From Ascoidea asiatica (taxonomy: Eukaryota > Ascomycota > Saccharomycetes > Ascoideales > Ascoideaceae): a stretch of 64,000 nucleotides of DNA. The notes under the pieces are model-generated. The model was not told where the DNA came from and did not search any database. It worked only from the letters and a program-made list of their open reading frames with translations. The position numbers and the translations under genes are program-made. Positions 62,364 to 64,000 of this stretch are shown here, in pieces (position 1 is the stretch's first letter; every line of letters starts with the position of its first letter). The stretch spans positions 434,001 to 498,000 of the forward strand of contig BCKQ01000002.1 of assembly GCA_001600695.1 (NCBI GenBank), read 5' to 3'.

Positions 62364-64000
62364 TTAACTATATAATTTCAGCCTTAAATTGTTATTCTCT
62401 TCTTCCAATTCTTTCAATCTCTTCTGAGAAGCTTCTGATTCCAATATTCTTCTTCCTCTTTCTGCTTTAAATTTTTTAGTTAGAACTTCTATTCGAAGCT
62501 TACCTCTTGGACTTGGAGGATTTGAACCAGCCAGTCCATCTTTATTAACAGGAACCGTTATAGATTCAAATTCATCAATTGAAGTTCCAAAACTACTAAT
62601 ACTATTATTATCTTTACTACTTCTATTTCTTAGTTTATTTGAATCTATATTTTTTTCCAATGAAGATATTTTTTCTTTGAATTCTTCATTCTGATATTTA
62701 ATTTCTTGTAATTGTCTCTCAGATTGTTCATATACTTGCAATTGAAGTTTTAATTTATATGATAAAGAAGTATGATCATTCACTAAAGCATTTGTAGCAG
62801 AAATTACATATCCATATATAGATTTACTAAGATCTATAATTTTTTCATATCTTTTATTTTCAAAATCCTCATCATCTGTATAATCTTTTAATGAAAAATT
62901 TTTATATTTTACTTGATTTAATGAATGAGTATCGATGATATTTGAAAATATGGTGATCAATTTATCAAAACTTGAGATTTCGAGATATAAAATTTCTTGA
63001 AATTTGGAGGAGATTAATTTTATTAAATTATTTTTAAAATTTATTTCTTTATTTGAATTAATTAATCTTTCGGAGATTAAAGAAAGATTATCATTTAATG
63101 ATTGATTATTTTGAATTAATTTTTCATTTTCTTGTTTAATAGAAGAATTTTTTTCATTTAATTTAAATTTTTCATTATTTAAGTTTTCAATAATTTTTTT
63201 TGATTGTTGATTATTTAAAATTTTTAAATCATTTCTTAAATTTTGTATTTCATCTTTTTGAATTTTATTTTTTTCTTCCAAAAGTTTATTATTTTCTTCT
63301 AAATTTTTATTTTTTTCCTCTAATTCTTGAATATAAATTAAATTTTGATTATTATTGTTATCACTATTTGAAGTATTTGAAATATTTTGATTTTCTTTTT
63401 GTTGAAATGTGAAAATTTGATCATTTTTTAAATTTATTTCATTTTTCAAATTTTCTATAGTATTTTCTAAAAATTTTAGTTTATCTTTATAAAAAATACT
63501 TTCTTGTGAATTTGATGAATTTAATAGATTTTGTTTATTAATATTCTGATTTTCAATTTCATTTTTATTTTCGTTCTCATTATTAATTTCGATTTGCTTT
63601 TGATTTTGATTTTCAAATTGATTTTTATTTTGAGTAATATCTGAAGAAAAAGTTGTAGGAGAAGACATTGAAGATTTTATAATGGAACTTATTTGACTTG
63701 AAATATTAGTATTATCACTAATTTTTCTATTCTGGATTAATAGTATATTTTTGAGCTGTAATTTAAGTTGATTATTTTGTAAAACTAAAGAATTATATTC
63801 ATCTAAGAATTTTTTTGATAATAAATTTTTCTCATTGATAAAACTTTTATATGAAGAGATTTTTACTTTTTGTTTATTTAAAATTAGTAATAGAGAATTA
63901 ATTTTTTCAGTAAATTTCAAATTCATTTCTTTTGTAATTGATAAGTTTTTTTTAATATCAGTAAATTTATTTTTATAATCGGATAATAAATTTTTAATTT
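62364..64000 (-). CDS. Unrecognised coiled-coil protein, N-terminus beyond the window
   Basis: The frame ends at 62364 and stays open past the Met at 63926 to the right edge, so at least 544 residues are visible and the start lies outside. Nearly all of it is Glu/Lys/Asn/Leu coiled coil, with strong heptads at about residues 185-300 (numbering from the Met at 63926), then a less charged segment (SKSIYGYVISATNALVND, ~365-382). The end is distinctive: GLAGSNPPSPRGKLRIEVL, then KKFKAERGRRILESEASQKR and an ELEEENNNLRLKL helix. I do not recognise the family. A cytoskeletal, spindle or cortical scaffold is plausible from the architecture only. Confidence 0.7.
   Translation of the reverse strand, partial: IKNLLSDYKNKFTDIKKNLSITKEMNLKFTEKINSLLLILNKQKVKISSYKSFINEKNLLSKKFLDEYNSLVLQNNQLKLQLKNILLIQNRKISDNTNISSQISSIIKSSMSSPTTFSSDITQNKNQFENQNQKQIEINNENENKNEIENQNINKQNLLNSSNSQESIFYKDKLKFLENTIENLKNEINLKNDQIFTFQQKENQNISNTSNSDNNNNQNLIYIQELEEKNKNLEENNKLLEEKNKIQKDEIQNLRNDLKILNNQQSKKIIENLNNEKFKLNEKNSSIKQENEKLIQNNQSLNDNLSLISERLINSNKEINFKNNLIKLISSKFQEILYLEISSFDKLITIFSNIIDTHSLNQVKYKNFSLKDYTDDEDFENKRYEKIIDLSKSIYGYVISATNALVNDHTSLSYKLKLQLQVYEQSERQLQEIKYQNEEFKEKISSLEKNIDSNKLRNRSSKDNNSISSFGTSIDEFESITVPVNKDGLAGSNPPSPRGKLRIEVLTKKFKAERGRRILESEASQKRLKELEEENNNLRLKLYS

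Overview
This is a nuclear contig from a budding yeast (Saccharomycotina) with extremely AT-rich genes. It is eukaryotic: single-gene transcription units, GT/AG introns with TACTAAC-like branch sites, ribosomal-protein introns placed at the start codon or early in the gene, and many yeast-type orthologues (RPS28, RPL34, RLI1, PAC10, RPL18, SEC22, LPD1, MIX17, CYM1, ERV25, ACH1, MED9, ATG3, TOM40, INP1, ADD66). A SIRT5-type sirtuin, a Gti1/Pac2 regulator of the Pac2 type and an intron-rich PAC10 argue against Saccharomyces itself. The genus cannot be named from this window. CTG codons are very rare (three were located, in MED9 and the GAC1-like gene), so their decoding as Leu or Ser is open. 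Coding DNA is poor in GC (8 G/C in the 60 bases 23521-23580), and the proteins are swollen with Asn/Lys/Ile/Ser tracts.

Layout. 1-4.1 kb: 3' part of an MNN10/MNN11-type mannosyltransferase, a decayed aminotransferase tail on the minus strand, and an unrecognised AT-hook protein. 4.4-11.4 kb: a translation and folding block of RPS28, RPL34, RLI1 (ribosome recycling), the prefoldin subunit PAC10 (four exons, one of 16 nt) and RPL18, whose intron holds a long hairpin. 11.8-20.3 kb: SEC22, a SIRT5-like sirtuin, LPD1 and MIX17 (divergent mitochondrial pair), and a mucin-like single-pass membrane protein. 22-28.7 kb: CYM1, ERV25, ACH1. 28.7-42.3 kb is gene-poor: only a Pac2-type transcription regulator and a Cln3-like G1 cyclin, divergent across 4.7 kb of repeat-bearing DNA. 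42.3-50.8 kb: MED9 with a long acidic tail, ATG3, TOM40, INP1, ADD66. 52-64 kb: a Tip1/Srp1-type wall protein, a MATE transporter, a 4.6-kb intergenic stretch with a large GC-rich island, a GAC1-like PP1 glycogen-targeting subunit, and a coiled-coil protein running off the right end. No tRNA, rRNA, transposon or CRISPR array was recognised.

Most striking pattern: the usual base composition is inverted. Genes are near the AT extreme, while short non-coding islands upstream of many genes reach about half G+C (34 of 60 at 37141-37200; 32 of 60 at 58561-58620). These islands carry tandem repeats of helical pitch (10-11 bp), shared motifs (TGGCGGTG, GGTGGC) and CCAAT boxes; CACGTG and CGGGTAA sites lie in or near them. 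They look like the cis-regulatory skeleton of this genome. Several near-perfect inverted repeats (8791, 12849, 40646, 58135) also lie only in intergenic DNA.
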